Source: Roseibacillus sp.
GTDB lineage: Bacteria; Verrucomicrobiota; Verrucomicrobiia; Verrucomicrobiales; Akkermansiaceae
Reading direction: 5' to 3'
DNA: 42,657 bases
NCBI GenBank assembly: GCA_002686085.1
Contig: NZAC01000020.1
Location: forward strand, 1 to 42,657
Positions 24,738-33,454 of the stretch are shown in pieces. Within the stretch, counting starts at the first letter, position 1. Each line of letters opens with the position of its first letter. The position numbers and the translations under genes were made by a program. Under the pieces are notes generated by a model that searched no databases, had not been told where the DNA came from, and saw only the letters and a list, made by a program, of their open reading frames with translations.

Positions 24738-25115
24738 CTACCTCCGTCCGCCGAAGGAGAACCGGAAGGATATTCCGGAGGAGCGGCTCAGCGGCCGGTA
24801 GCCCCTTACGGCGAAGCGGGGAGGAGGGCATGGAATGGCCCGTGGAGTGATAACTGCCCTCGGCCTTGGACTGTAATGACGAGGGCGGCTATGGCTGGGA
24901 TATCCATGAACGATGGGGCTCCGCGCGTAAGTGAACACCGGGCGGCCGTGGCAGTCATATCCCCGCAGATAACGCTTGGTGTAGACCTTGCATCCTTTTG
25001 GCGCGTATCCAGCATGGTAGGTGATGTAGCTGCGGGAGTGGCCTGCCTCGGCGCGCGGCGAGGAGATTATCCCGATAATTGCTAGAGCTATGGCGGCCGA
25101 AAGGATCTTTATCAT
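24738..25115 (-). CDS. Small basic secreted protein, function unknown
   Basis: A 125-residue product with a clear signal peptide (MIKILSAAIALAIIGIISSPRAEA). The mature part is very basic and rich in Arg, Pro, Tyr, His and Ser. It has two cysteines in a segment KGCKVYTKRYLRGYDCHGRPV and one more near PCPPPRF. No family is recognised; tyrosine/arginine-rich secreted proteins of this shape occur in many Verrucomicrobiota and Planctomycetes. It lies between the CAP-protein and VKOR-DsbA genes, same strand. Coding status is supported mainly by the signal peptide and biased composition. Confidence 0.65.
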   Translation of the reverse strand: MIKILSAAIALAIIGIISSPRAEAGHSRSYITYHAGYAPKGCKVYTKRYLRGYDCHGRPVFTYARSPIVHGYPSHSRPRHYSPRPRAVITPRAIPCPPPRFAVRGYRPLSRSSGISFRFSFGGRR

Positions 25116-25225
25116 AAGGAAATTTCTGGGGTTACATGCCTTTGGACCTCCGAAGGGGAAGGTTTATTCATGAAAACCTCCCGCGGGGTGTGAAGCGGCT
25201 GGCTTACCGGGAAGCCAGAGGGGGC

Positions 25226-26368
25226 CTATGGGCCCAGATCGTAGATCTGCGTGAGAGCGCTGAGGAGGGCTTCCCCAGATCTGGGCTCCCCATGGAGGAC
25301 TGTACCTCCCGCACACATTAATTTAGGAAGAAGGGAGTTCCCTTTTTTGAGTTGGCCGAAGTCCTTGACGCCGGACTTGATGAGGGCCTCACCCGAGGAG
25401 TCCTGCTTGGCGAGGTCGAGTTGGTCGTGGCCGACAATCTGCCCGACCGCGGCCTCTGCGACTTCAGGCGGCAGATCGGGGGTAGAAATTAGCTGTTCGT
25501 GGACCTCGGGCCATTTCCCGGGATTCGCTTTCCAAGCGGCCATGCTGAGGCGGGCTAGCTCGCAGGCGTGCTGGTGCTTTGGGCTCTGGTTCGGAATGAA
25601 TGGATTACAGGCCTTGTTTAAGGGCACGGGCAGGAGGATCACGCAAAAAAGTCCTGGGTGTTTTTCTTCAACGAATTGGAGCTGCTCATGCACCTTACGG
25701 CATGAACTGCAGGTATAGTCGAAGTACTTCACCATCACATACTTGGCATTGGGAGGCCCCAGGTGGGGCATTGTCGTGGTGTTGTAGCGCTTGCCTCCAC
25801 GGGTGAAGGAAATTCTGCGGCCGGTGTTTTCGCTGCGCACTCCTTGATCCTGCAAGGTCTCGCTACTACTGGCATGGGTGTCCGGTTTCGGCCCGAGAAG
25901 CTGCCCTAGGACGAGGGTGAGCAGGGCGACCAGAGCCGCAAGGGGGGCAAAGCGCAGGGGGGTTTTTGACGGGGGAACATCTCGTAATGAGAGCACCAGG
26001 ACGATGGAGGTAACGATCCCGATAGTATGCATGGCGAGACACCAGGGGCACACCGCTCTGATGGTGAAGTACAGGACCCCGACAAACCAGAGAGCGGCGC
26101 CAGTAAGACAAATTGCGAGAGCTCCGTAGAGCGGCCTCGAAGGGCGGAAAGAGGCAACCAGCAAGGCCAGGTAGATGACGAAGGCAAGAAGGCTTACGGG
26201 TATTCCGAAGAACTGTGACCACTCCGAGCCGAGCGCACTGCCGCACCCTGAGCCTTGGCCGCAGCCAGCAAGGGAGGAGGTTTTCCCGGTAAGCTTAAGG
26301 CCTCCGAGGTAGCCGCAGATGAGTAGACCGGCAAGGGATAGGAAGCGGAGGACCAAAGGGGCTTTCAC
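25226..26368 (-). CDS. VKOR - DsbA-like thioredoxin fusion protein
   Basis: A 380-residue membrane protein with a vitamin K epoxide reductase domain (residues ~1-130, four or five membrane segments) fused to a thioredoxin-fold domain (~190-370). VKOR signatures are the loop cysteines C36 and C42, GIPVSLLAFVIYL, and the quinone-site C107-P-W-C110. The thioredoxin site is C220-S-S-C223 in KYFDYTCSSCRKVHEQL, encoded by ordinary Cys codons. In such fusions the DsbA-like part oxidises thiols of exported proteins and VKOR passes the electrons to quinone, replacing DsbB. It lies 40 bases downstream of the alpha/beta hydrolase gene. Confidence 0.93.
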   Translation of the reverse strand: MKAPLVLRFLSLAGLLICGYLGGLKLTGKTSSLAGCGQGSGCGSALGSEWSQFFGIPVSLLAFVIYLALLVASFRPSRPLYGALAICLTGAALWFVGVLYFTIRAVCPWCLAMHTIGIVTSIVLVLSLRDVPPSKTPLRFAPLAALVALLTLVLGQLLGPKPDTHASSSETLQDQGVRSENTGRRISFTRGGKRYNTTTMPHLGPPNAKYVMVKYFDYTCSSCRKVHEQLQFVEEKHPGLFCVILLPVPLNKACNPFIPNQSPKHQHACELARLSMAAWKANPGKWPEVHEQLISTPDLPPEVAEAAVGQIVGHDQLDLAKQDSSGEALIKSGVKDFGQLKKGNSLLPKLMCAGGTVLHGEPRSGEALLSALTQIYDLGP

Positions 26369-26408
26369 GGCAGGAGGAGGACAGGGCGAAGGCTTAAAGT
26401 TAAAAGGG

Positions 26409-27206
26409 TCATTTTACGGCGCCGATTAACCAGATGGCCAGTTCGTCGGGGGGGTGAAGCCCGTGGGGGTGATGGCCCTTGTCGGGCTTACGCCAGACCT
26501 TAACCGTTCCGCCTAGTGCTTCATAGTTGCGGGCAAGTAGCTCTCCGTTTTCCTCGACCGGGACAACCTCATCGGCCATTCCCAGAACGAGCGCAACGGG
26601 GACTCTGTTCTCGGCCAGCGGCTTGAGAGTCTCTTTACTGAGAGGTTGAAGGTGTTGTGGAGCGGCCTTGGCCGTCACCGCGTAAGCTTTCAGGCAACGC
26701 TGCCAGTCACGCTTTGAGAACTTGCCATTTTTCCCTCCGGGCCAGGAGTTGAAATCACAGACCGGATTGTCGCCATACAGTGCAGTCACCTTTTCCGGGT
26801 TGGCGGAAGCCCAGTTGAAGATGATCAGGCCTCCTCTGGACATGCCCTCCAAAACAGGGCGGGGGGAGAGTCCCTCCCGGACGGCCAATGCATGGAATTT
26901 GTCCCAGCGTTGGACCGCTACGCTCGCGCCGAAGAGGCCGCCTACCTCACAGTAGGCAAGGTGAAAGCCCTTTTCCAGAAGCTGAAGGTCAAGCGCAGGC
27001 TGGTGTCCCCAGAAGCGAGCTCGCCATATCCATGGATTTCCTGCTGCGGCCTGTTTTGGGCGGACGACGATACAGCGGGCGCCATCATCAGGGAGGGCGA
27101 AGTCCAGACGCGGATATCCATTCCATTTCGAGGCCTTTCCCTCCGGCCAAGCTGCGGGAGCGAGAATGGAGAGCGAAAAAAAGAGGGCGGCAGCAAGTAA
27201 AGGCAT
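26409..27206 (-). CDS. Exported alpha/beta-hydrolase-fold protein
   Basis: A 265-residue protein if started at the ATG at 27206 (signal peptide MPLLAAALFFSLSILAPAAW); an ATG at 27227 is an alternative and the frame is open to 27356. The nucleophile elbow is EGMSRGGLIIF (Ser123), with an acid in LGMADEVVPV and a histidine in KGHHPHGLHPP, a complete Ser-Asp-His triad. Its closest kind appears to be the prolyl-oligopeptidase/esterase-like secreted hydrolases common near carbohydrate genes in this phylum. Substrate unknown. Its start lies only about 40 bases from that of the divergent endonuclease-family gene. Confidence 0.85.
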   Translation of the reverse strand: MPLLAAALFFSLSILAPAAWPEGKASKWNGYPRLDFALPDDGARCIVVRPKQAAAGNPWIWRARFWGHQPALDLQLLEKGFHLAYCEVGGLFGASVAVQRWDKFHALAVREGLSPRPVLEGMSRGGLIIFNWASANPEKVTALYGDNPVCDFNSWPGGKNGKFSKRDWQRCLKAYAVTAKAAPQHLQPLSKETLKPLAENRVPVALVLGMADEVVPVEENGELLARNYEALGGTVKVWRKPDKGHHPHGLHPPDELAIWLIGAVK

Positions 27207-27246
27207 AGCTTGGACAACAGGGCTCATTCCGGGTAGCATTTCCAGC

Positions 27247-28140
27247 GTGTTTCGTCTCGCTCTAATTTCTCTAGCCCTTCTCACCTCGCTACCGGCTGCT
27301 GAGCTGACGGTAGCGTCCTTTAATATCCGTCTTGCTGCCAGAGGGGATCTGGGCACCCGTAGTTGGAAGGCTCGTCGGGACCTCGTGGTGGAAACGATCC
27401 GAAAAATGGATCCGGATCTGTTCGGGGTTCAGGAAGCTCTGCCCCAGCAAATGGACTATCTCACTCGGGAGCTTCCGGATTATCTGAAATTCGGAGTGGG
27501 TCGTGATGATGGAAAGAATCGCGGCGAATATTCGGCTATCTTTATTCGCGCCAAGCGTTTCACGCGGGACGCTGAAGAGGGCGGGACTTTCTGGTTGAGT
27601 GGGACGCCGGAGGCCGCTGGATCGAAAAGCTGGGGGAACGGGATCACGCGGATCTGCACCTGGACGCGATTGGTGGATCAGGAGACCGGAAAAGGGTTTT
27701 ATTTTTACAACACTCACTGGGATCATCAGAGCCAGCCTTCCCGGGAACAAGCGGGCCGACTGATGGCCGAGCGGATTGATGCGCGGAAGCGGATGAGCGA
27801 GCCCGTCATAGTCACCGGTGATTTCAATGCTACCGAGACTAATCCCGGAGTGTCCTACCTGCTTGGGAAAAAGGTGGTTCTGGCAGGAGGGAAGGGCCCC
27901 GAGCAGTGGAGGAACCCTCTCAAGGCACCGTTTTTTGAGCTTCATCCCAAGGTCAAGGACCGCAACACCTTTAATCGGTGGAAAGGAGTGATTCCCGGTG
28001 CGCGGATGATTGACCATGTGCTGGTATCCCCCGGGTGGAAGATTCAGAAGGCGTGGATCGAGTATCACATGCGGGGGAAGATGGTTCCCTCGGACCATTG
28101 GCCGGTGGCCGCGGTGATTCGTTGGGCGGACCAGCCTTAA
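27247..28140 (+). CDS. Exported endonuclease/exonuclease/phosphatase-family protein
   Basis: A 297-residue metal-dependent phosphodiesterase-fold protein. The GTG at 27247 opens a signal peptide (FRLALISLALLTSLPAAE); the frame is open to 27166 but upstream sequence is basic and not signal-like. Family motifs appear in order: TVASFNIRLA, DLFGVQEAL with the metal-binding Glu, NTHWDH, VTGDFNAT and PSDHWPVAAVIRW with the catalytic Asp-His. Members cleave nucleic acids, phospholipids or sugar phosphates. Export plus similarity to the BT-type secreted EEP proteins suggests a periplasmic phosphodiesterase, but the substrate is unknown. Confidence 0.88.
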   Translation: MFRLALISLALLTSLPAAELTVASFNIRLAARGDLGTRSWKARRDLVVETIRKMDPDLFGVQEALPQQMDYLTRELPDYLKFGVGRDDGKNRGEYSAIFIRAKRFTRDAEEGGTFWLSGTPEAAGSKSWGNGITRICTWTRLVDQETGKGFYFYNTHWDHQSQPSREQAGRLMAERIDARKRMSEPVIVTGDFNATETNPGVSYLLGKKVVLAGGKGPEQWRNPLKAPFFELHPKVKDRNTFNRWKGVIPGARMIDHVLVSPGWKIQKAWIEYHMRGKMVPSDHWPVAAVIRWADQP

Positions 28141-28201
28141 GGGTTCAGTCGCCGTTAAATAAGTGGTGGAGAATTGCTTCGGGGGAGCGTATTAAAGGCG
28201 A

Positions 28202-28759
28202 ATGGTAGCGCTGTGGATCACGCTGGGTGTCGCCCTAGGAGTTTTTCTCCTCGTTGTGGTGGTCCTTTACAACCGCTTCATCAGCAGACGGAATCGATTG
28301 CGCAATGGCTTTGCGGCCATGGACGTGCAGCTGAAGAAGAGGTGGGACGTGGTGCCTCAGCTCGTGGAAACGGTCAGGGGTTACGCCTCGCACGAACGGG
28401 AGTTGTTTGAACGAGTGACCAAAGCCCGGCGGGGCATCGAGCTGGCGGAGTCTGCCGGCCCGGAGCGCTTCAGTCATGAGCAGGATCTGGGGGCCGGGGT
28501 CGCCAAGGTCATGCTGCTGGCAGAAGATTATCCCGAGCTCAAGGCGGGCGAGCAGTTCCTCAACCTGCAACGAAACCTGAGTGAGGTGGAGGCTCAGATC
28601 GCGGCTGCGCGTCGAGCCTTTAACGCGGCCGTCACGGACTGGAATGACGGTGTGGAGAAGTTTCCCGGTAATTTGTTAGCAGGGATCTTTGGCTTCCGGG
28701 TCCACGACTGGTTCGAGACTCCAGAGTTTCAGAGAAAGGTGACTGACGTGCAGCTTTAG
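28202..28759 (+). CDS. lemA: LemA family protein
   Basis: A 185-residue LemA protein with one N-terminal membrane helix (VALWITLGVALGVFLLVVVV) and a helical cytoplasmic or periplasmic bundle. Landmarks are YNRFISRRNRLRNGFAAMDVQLKKRWDVVPQLV, NLQRNLSEVEAQIAAARRAFN and KFPGNLLAGIFGF. Function in the family is unclear. It is followed 39 bases later by a DUF3137 gene, a common LemA neighbour. Confidence 0.95.
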   Translation: MVALWITLGVALGVFLLVVVVLYNRFISRRNRLRNGFAAMDVQLKKRWDVVPQLVETVRGYASHERELFERVTKARRGIELAESAGPERFSHEQDLGAGVAKVMLLAEDYPELKAGEQFLNLQRNLSEVEAQIAAARRAFNAAVTDWNDGVEKFPGNLLAGIFGFRVHDWFETPEFQRKVTDVQL

Positions 28760-28798
28760 AGGGTCCGGCAAAGGAGTGTATCGAAGACGTAGTATCCT

Positions 28799-29767
28799 GT
28801 GAGAAACCTTTCCAAAGAGTTCCGGCAACTCGAGGTCATTCGACAGCGCGAGAGGATACGCGTCACTATGCTGTTAATCGTGGGAGTGCTTGTTGTATTG
28901 CTTGCGATCTGGTTGATGATTTTGGCCGTTAAGGAGGATGGGGAGGGTCCCTTTACATATCTCTCTGCGGCTCTACTGATACTCGCGTGGCGGGTATTTT
29001 CCGGGGCGTCCAGAGCTCGAGGTCGTTATTGCGAGGCCTATAAAAGCCAAGTGATTCCCGCTCTGGTTCGGAGCCTCCAGCCGGGCATGTCCTACCAAAG
29101 TGAAGGGCATTTCAATGACGATTGGTTCTATAGAAGTGGGCTCTACGAGCAGTATTATAACATCTTTGAAAGCGAGGATGTTCTCAAGGGCTCTATCGGG
29201 GAGACCGAGTTCCAGATTGGCGAAATCAAAGTTCAATGTGAGACCACTTCCTACGAGGATGGGAGGGAGCAGAGAGAAATTGAAACGATCTTTGACGGCC
29301 TCTTCGCAGTCGCGGGGTTTCCTCGAGAATGCCGTGGGAGTATTTTTGTGGTCCCGGATTTTACTGAGAAGTATTTTGGAATGCTGGGAGCAAAATTCCA
29401 AAAGGTGGGGTCAGGCCTGGGTCAACACCTTCTGCGGATCGATAACCCGGAATTCGAAAAGGCCTTTATCGTTCGGGCCACGGATCCCGCGGAAGCCATA
29501 ACGGTTCTGACCCCTGAGTTACAGGAGCAGATTCTGACCCTGCGGGCCCGATTTGGAAGAGATCTGCGATTGGCGTTCAAGCCGTCTCAGCTCTTCATCG
29601 CCATCCCGAGCAGCAAGGACTGGTTTGAGCCGAAGATGTCGCGGCCTGCTTCTTCTCACGCCCAAGTCTCCGCTCTCTGTCAGCAATTAAAGGCCTGTTT
29701 TAAGATTGTGGAGGATCTGAACCTCAATAAGAGCGTCTGGACTACGGCCGGGTCGCACGACACATGA
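28799..29767 (+). CDS. DUF3137 family membrane protein (copy 1)
   Basis: A 322-residue protein starting at GTG. Two membrane segments lie near the N-terminus (about residues 22-45 and 52-68), followed by a cytoplasmic or periplasmic domain. Family features include PGMSYQSEGHFNDDWFYRSGLY, LKGSIGETEFQIGEIKVQ, FDGLFAVAGFPRE, DNPEFEKAFIVRATDP and SQLFIAIPSSKDWFEP. DUF3137 proteins are typically encoded next to lemA, as here. A second, diverged copy lies at 33455-34471. No enzymatic motif is seen. Confidence 0.88.
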   Translation: MRNLSKEFRQLEVIRQRERIRVTMLLIVGVLVVLLAIWLMILAVKEDGEGPFTYLSAALLILAWRVFSGASRARGRYCEAYKSQVIPALVRSLQPGMSYQSEGHFNDDWFYRSGLYEQYYNIFESEDVLKGSIGETEFQIGEIKVQCETTSYEDGREQREIETIFDGLFAVAGFPRECRGSIFVVPDFTEKYFGMLGAKFQKVGSGLGQHLLRIDNPEFEKAFIVRATDPAEAITVLTPELQEQILTLRARFGRDLRLAFKPSQLFIAIPSSKDWFEPKMSRPASSHAQVSALCQQLKACFKIVEDLNLNKSVWTTAGSHDT

Positions 29768-29813
29768 TAACGAGAAACGAGGCAGGGCACGGGAGAAACC
29801 TTGCGGAAAACCC

Positions 29814-29845
29814 TTGAAAGCCGGGCTTTACCAGTAGGGTATACT
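29814..29845 (+). promoter_or_regulatory. Possible promoter of the second DUF1549/1553-DUF1501 pair
   Basis: TTGAAA (29814-29819) and TATACT (29840-29845) resemble a sigma-70 -35/-10 pair, but the 20-base spacer is longer than ideal. It lies 26 bases ahead of the GTG start at 29872. Confidence 0.3.
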
Positions 29846-29871
29846 CAGACATCAGAAATCTTCTCTCCAAG

Positions 29872-32031
29872 GTGACTGGAATCGTGGCAGGCCTCCTGCC
29901 CGTCCTATTGCTTTCTGCCCCCGGGGATGCCCGCGAGGCCGCGGCCACCTCGAGCCATTGGGCCTGGAGCCCCTTGGGGAAGACTGCCCCGCCGTCTTCC
30001 GGGTCACCACGGGCAAAGACCCCGCTGGACCACTTTATTTTTTCAAGGCTTTCTGACGCCGGAGTTGAGCCGGCTCCTGACGCGGCTCCCCGGGAGTTGC
30101 TGCGGCGCGTCCATCTGGACTTGACCGGCTTGCCTCCCACCCCTGCCGAGATGGAAGCCTTTTTGCGCAACCCCGGGGACGAGGCCTATGCCCGTGTTGT
30201 GGACGGCCTCCTGAGCCGCCCCCAGTATGGTGAGAGATGGGGGCGCCACTGGCTCGATGTGGTCCGATACGCAGAGACGAAAGGCTACGAGCGGGATGAG
30301 TACAAGAAGTTTGTCTGGCGGTATCGCGATTATGTCATCCAGTCCTTCAACGAGGATAAGCCGTATAATCAATTCATTCTCGAGCAACTTGCCGGTGACG
30401 AAATTGAAGGGGCGACCTCGGACACCCAGATCGCGACCACCTTTCTCGCCCTTGGAACCTTCGACACCATTGCTGCGGACCGGGAGGTGGCGGTCTATGA
30501 CACCTTGGATGATATTGTGGCGACCACCTCAATGGCGTTCCTCGGGCAGACCTTGCAATGCGCGAGGTGCCACGATCATAAGTTTGAGCCTTTCAGCCAG
30601 AAAGACTACCACCGGGTTCTCGCGTCCTTCGAATCTCTCAATGTGACGGGGCGGGAGAGAGAGGTTGGCACGGACGAGGATCGGAAGCGATATCGTGAGG
30701 CTGAGGAGGCGTATCGGCGCACTACCCTCGACCCGCAGCGCGAGATCGAGGAGCAGTTCTGGGCTCCGATTCTTGAGCGCTGGGCGAAGGACGGTTTGCC
30801 GGAGGGACGTAAGGCAAAGCTGAATGAGAAGCAGCTGGCCCTTACGATTGAAGCAATTCCGCTCGCCCTGGATCGACGCTCCAAGGAGCAGCGGACATTC
30901 CTGGAACGGGAACGCCACCGGGTCCGCGGCGCGGTCCGGGAGGTGGCTACCGATGAGGAGCGCAAAACAATCTCAGAGCTTGAGCAGAGGTTGAAGAGCC
31001 TCGAAAAAGACAAGCCCCAGCCCATGATGGCCTGGGTGTATGCCGATAGTGCCAAGCCTAAGCCATCGCACCTCCGAATCAGAGGGGACGTCCACCAGAG
31101 GGGAGAAGTCATTCCGTTCGGGGTTCCGGTCGTGCTGGGTTCCGAAGGGTTACCGGAACCCCGGCCCACCAGCCATTCGTCTGGTCGGAGGCGGGCCCTC
31201 GCGGACTGGATCACCGGGGCGCAGGCCCCTCTGGCCGCGCGCGTCATGGCCAACCGGGTTTGGCAATATCATTTCGGCAAAGGCCTGATGGAGGATGGAA
31301 ATAATTTTGGAGTGGAAGGGGGCGAGCCCACCCATCCGGCCCTGCTCGAGTGGCTGGCAAATTCGTTGATTGAGGGAGGCTGGAAGCTCAAGCCCCTGCA
31401 CCGGCAGATCGTCCTTTCTTCTACCTATCGCCTCTCAGCGGCGCATCCGGAACCCGGAAAGGATCCGGATAACGCCCTCTACTCCCGGTGGCCCCTGCAT
31501 CGGCTGGAAGCCGAGGCAATCCGCGATTCCATTTTGGCCGCAAGCGGGAAGCTGAATCCTCAAATGGCGGGGCCTCCCATTTATCCGCCTTTCGCCGACA
31601 AGGTGGTCGGGGCCTCATCGGGTGCGGATTGGAAAAACTCGACGGAAGAAGAGGCCTCCCGGCGGAGCGTCTATGTTTTCGCCAAGCGCGCCATCCCGCT
31701 TCCGGAACTGGCGGTATTGGATAACCCGGATTCTTCCTGTAGTTGTGCCAAGCGTGCGGTGTCGACTACCGCGGTGCAGTCTCTCCTGATGATGAACGGA
31801 CGCTTCATCAATGAGCAGACCGTGCACCTTGCGAGCCGCCTCCGGGAACTGGAGGGTGAGGAAGTTCAGATCGAGGCGGCCTTTGATCTCATCCTGTGCC
31901 GTCCGCCAAGCACACGGGAAATGGAGCAAGCAAAGGAATTTCTCGGAAAGGCAGCCCGGGAGCAGAAGATCGATCCTCTCGCCTCGCTCGCGCTGGTGCT
32001 CTTCAATACCAACGAGTTCAGTTACCGCTAG
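29872..32031 (+). CDS. DUF1549/DUF1553 exported protein with CxxCH motif (second copy)
   Basis: A 719-residue protein starting at GTG, with a short signal peptide (GIVAGLLPVLLLSAPG). DUF1549 blocks are PLDHFIFSRLSDAGVEPAP, YGERWGRHWLDVVRYAETKGYERDEY (interrupted view) and the LQCARCHDHK motif (C230, C233, H234). A coiled charged middle section follows, then DUF1553 blocks: AARVMANRVWQYHFGKGLMED, STYRLSAAHPEPGKDPDN and the end ALVLFNTNEFSYR. It lacks the inserted beta-sandwich of the first copy. The partner DUF1501 gene begins 5 bases after its stop, so translation is probably coupled. Confidence 0.93.
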   Translation: MTGIVAGLLPVLLLSAPGDAREAAATSSHWAWSPLGKTAPPSSGSPRAKTPLDHFIFSRLSDAGVEPAPDAAPRELLRRVHLDLTGLPPTPAEMEAFLRNPGDEAYARVVDGLLSRPQYGERWGRHWLDVVRYAETKGYERDEYKKFVWRYRDYVIQSFNEDKPYNQFILEQLAGDEIEGATSDTQIATTFLALGTFDTIAADREVAVYDTLDDIVATTSMAFLGQTLQCARCHDHKFEPFSQKDYHRVLASFESLNVTGREREVGTDEDRKRYREAEEAYRRTTLDPQREIEEQFWAPILERWAKDGLPEGRKAKLNEKQLALTIEAIPLALDRRSKEQRTFLERERHRVRGAVREVATDEERKTISELEQRLKSLEKDKPQPMMAWVYADSAKPKPSHLRIRGDVHQRGEVIPFGVPVVLGSEGLPEPRPTSHSSGRRRALADWITGAQAPLAARVMANRVWQYHFGKGLMEDGNNFGVEGGEPTHPALLEWLANSLIEGGWKLKPLHRQIVLSSTYRLSAAHPEPGKDPDNALYSRWPLHRLEAEAIRDSILAASGKLNPQMAGPPIYPPFADKVVGASSGADWKNSTEEEASRRSVYVFAKRAIPLPELAVLDNPDSSCSCAKRAVSTTAVQSLLMMNGRFINEQTVHLASRLRELEGEEVQIEAAFDLILCRPPSTREMEQAKEFLGKAAREQKIDPLASLALVLFNTNEFSYR

Positions 32032-32036
32032 GAACA

Positions 32037-33431
32037 ATGAAGCCCTCTCCCCTACCATTTCATTTCCCCTGCGGAAGGACTCGCCGGGAATTCCTCTGGC
32101 AGGCGGGGAATGGGTTCTTTGGAACTGCGATGGCCTCGATGCTGGCGCGGGATGGGGTGAAGGCTGGAGAAGTGACTCCCTCGACCCATTTTCCGGCCAA
32201 GGCCAAGAACTGCATCTTCCTCTTCATGGTGGGAGGGCCCAGTCATATGGACACCTTCGACCCCAAGCCGGTGCTGGGGAAGCGTCATGGAGAAGAGTAT
32301 GATTTCAAGCCGGCCAAAGGAGTCAGCCAGAAGGGTAAGGGGAAGCTCAAGGGCTCTCCTTTTGAGTTCAAGGCTTGCGGGCAATCTGGAATCGAAATCT
32401 CCGAGCTTTTCCCGCACCTCCGCGAGCACGCTGACGATCTTGCGGTGATCCGGTCCACCAAAGCCGATAGCGCTGCCCATGGAGCGGCCTCGCTCCAGAT
32501 GAACACGGGCTTCGTCCGGCAGGGGCACCCCTGTCTGGGGTCATGGGCCAACTACGGCCTTGGTTCGCCGAATAATAATATGCCCGGCTTTGTCGTGCTT
32601 GTGAATGGAGCTCCTTACTCTGGAGCTCAGAACTGGAGCTCCGGCTTCATGCCGTCTGGCCATCAGGGAACGGTGTTCAAGACGTCAGGGACTCCTGTGC
32701 CCAACCTGAACCCTGCGATGAATCGCTCCCAGGATACGCAGCGGGACCAGCTCGATCTTCTTGCGGCCTGGAATCAGGAGCACCAGAGCCATCTGCCGGT
32801 AAACTCAGAGCTGACGGCCCGGATCGAGGCCTACGAGCTTGCTTACCGGATGCAGGCCCATGCCCCCGAGGCCGTCGACCTTTCCGGGGAAACAGAGGCC
32901 ACTCGCAAGCTCTACGGAATCGGAGAGGGTGAGGCAGACCGTTTCGGCAAGAGCTGCCTGATGGCGCGTCGACTTGTAGAAAGGGGAACTCGCTTCGTGC
33001 AGCTCTATCACTCGAATTGGGACACTCATGGGGACAACGACAAGCGGCACCAGAAACTTTGCGGCCAGACCGACAAGCCGATTGCGGGCCTCCTTGCCGA
33101 CCTTAAGGCCCGGGGCTTGCTTGATGAGACCCTGATCGTGTGGGCGGGGGAATTTGGCCGCACTCCGGTGGGGACAGGCGGGCGCGACCACCATGCCGCT
33201 GGATTTTCTACCTGGATGGCCGGGGGCGGAGTCAAGGGGGGAACCGTTCAGGGGGCCACCGATGAATTTGGGTTTCGCGTCACAGAGGGTGAGGCTCATG
33301 TGCATGATCTCCATGCCACCATACTTCACCTCATGGGCTTGGACCATAAGGAGCTGACCTACTTCCATTCCGGTCGCAATTTCCGGCTCACCGATGTTTT
33401 TGGACGAGTCCTGACAGACATTGTGGCCTGA
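32037..33431 (+). CDS. DUF1501 protein with Tat signal (second copy)
   Basis: A 464-residue protein with twin-arginine signal GRTRREFLWQAGNGFFGTA. Conserved DUF1501 blocks are CIFLFMVGGPSHMDTFDPKP, VIRSTKADSAAHGAASLQMN, WAGEFGRTPVGTGGRDHHAA, GFSTWMAGGGVKGG and HVHDLHATILHLMGLDH. It is clearly a paralogue of the 17929-19374 gene. The ATG at 32037 is chosen; longer in-frame sequence lies within the upstream gene. It should be exported folded together with, or alongside, its DUF1549/1553 partner. Confidence 0.93.
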   Translation: MKPSPLPFHFPCGRTRREFLWQAGNGFFGTAMASMLARDGVKAGEVTPSTHFPAKAKNCIFLFMVGGPSHMDTFDPKPVLGKRHGEEYDFKPAKGVSQKGKGKLKGSPFEFKACGQSGIEISELFPHLREHADDLAVIRSTKADSAAHGAASLQMNTGFVRQGHPCLGSWANYGLGSPNNNMPGFVVLVNGAPYSGAQNWSSGFMPSGHQGTVFKTSGTPVPNLNPAMNRSQDTQRDQLDLLAAWNQEHQSHLPVNSELTARIEAYELAYRMQAHAPEAVDLSGETEATRKLYGIGEGEADRFGKSCLMARRLVERGTRFVQLYHSNWDTHGDNDKRHQKLCGQTDKPIAGLLADLKARGLLDETLIVWAGEFGRTPVGTGGRDHHAAGFSTWMAGGGVKGGTVQGATDEFGFRVTEGEAHVHDLHATILHLMGLDHKELTYFHSGRNFRLTDVFGRVLTDIVA

Positions 33432-33454
33432 GAAGTCTCTCGAATCTCGGAGGT

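Noticed and set aside
25226-26368. Possible third selenoprotein in the VKOR-DsbA fusion
   Set aside because: Its redox sites CPWC and CSSC use ordinary cysteine codons and the frame is uninterrupted.
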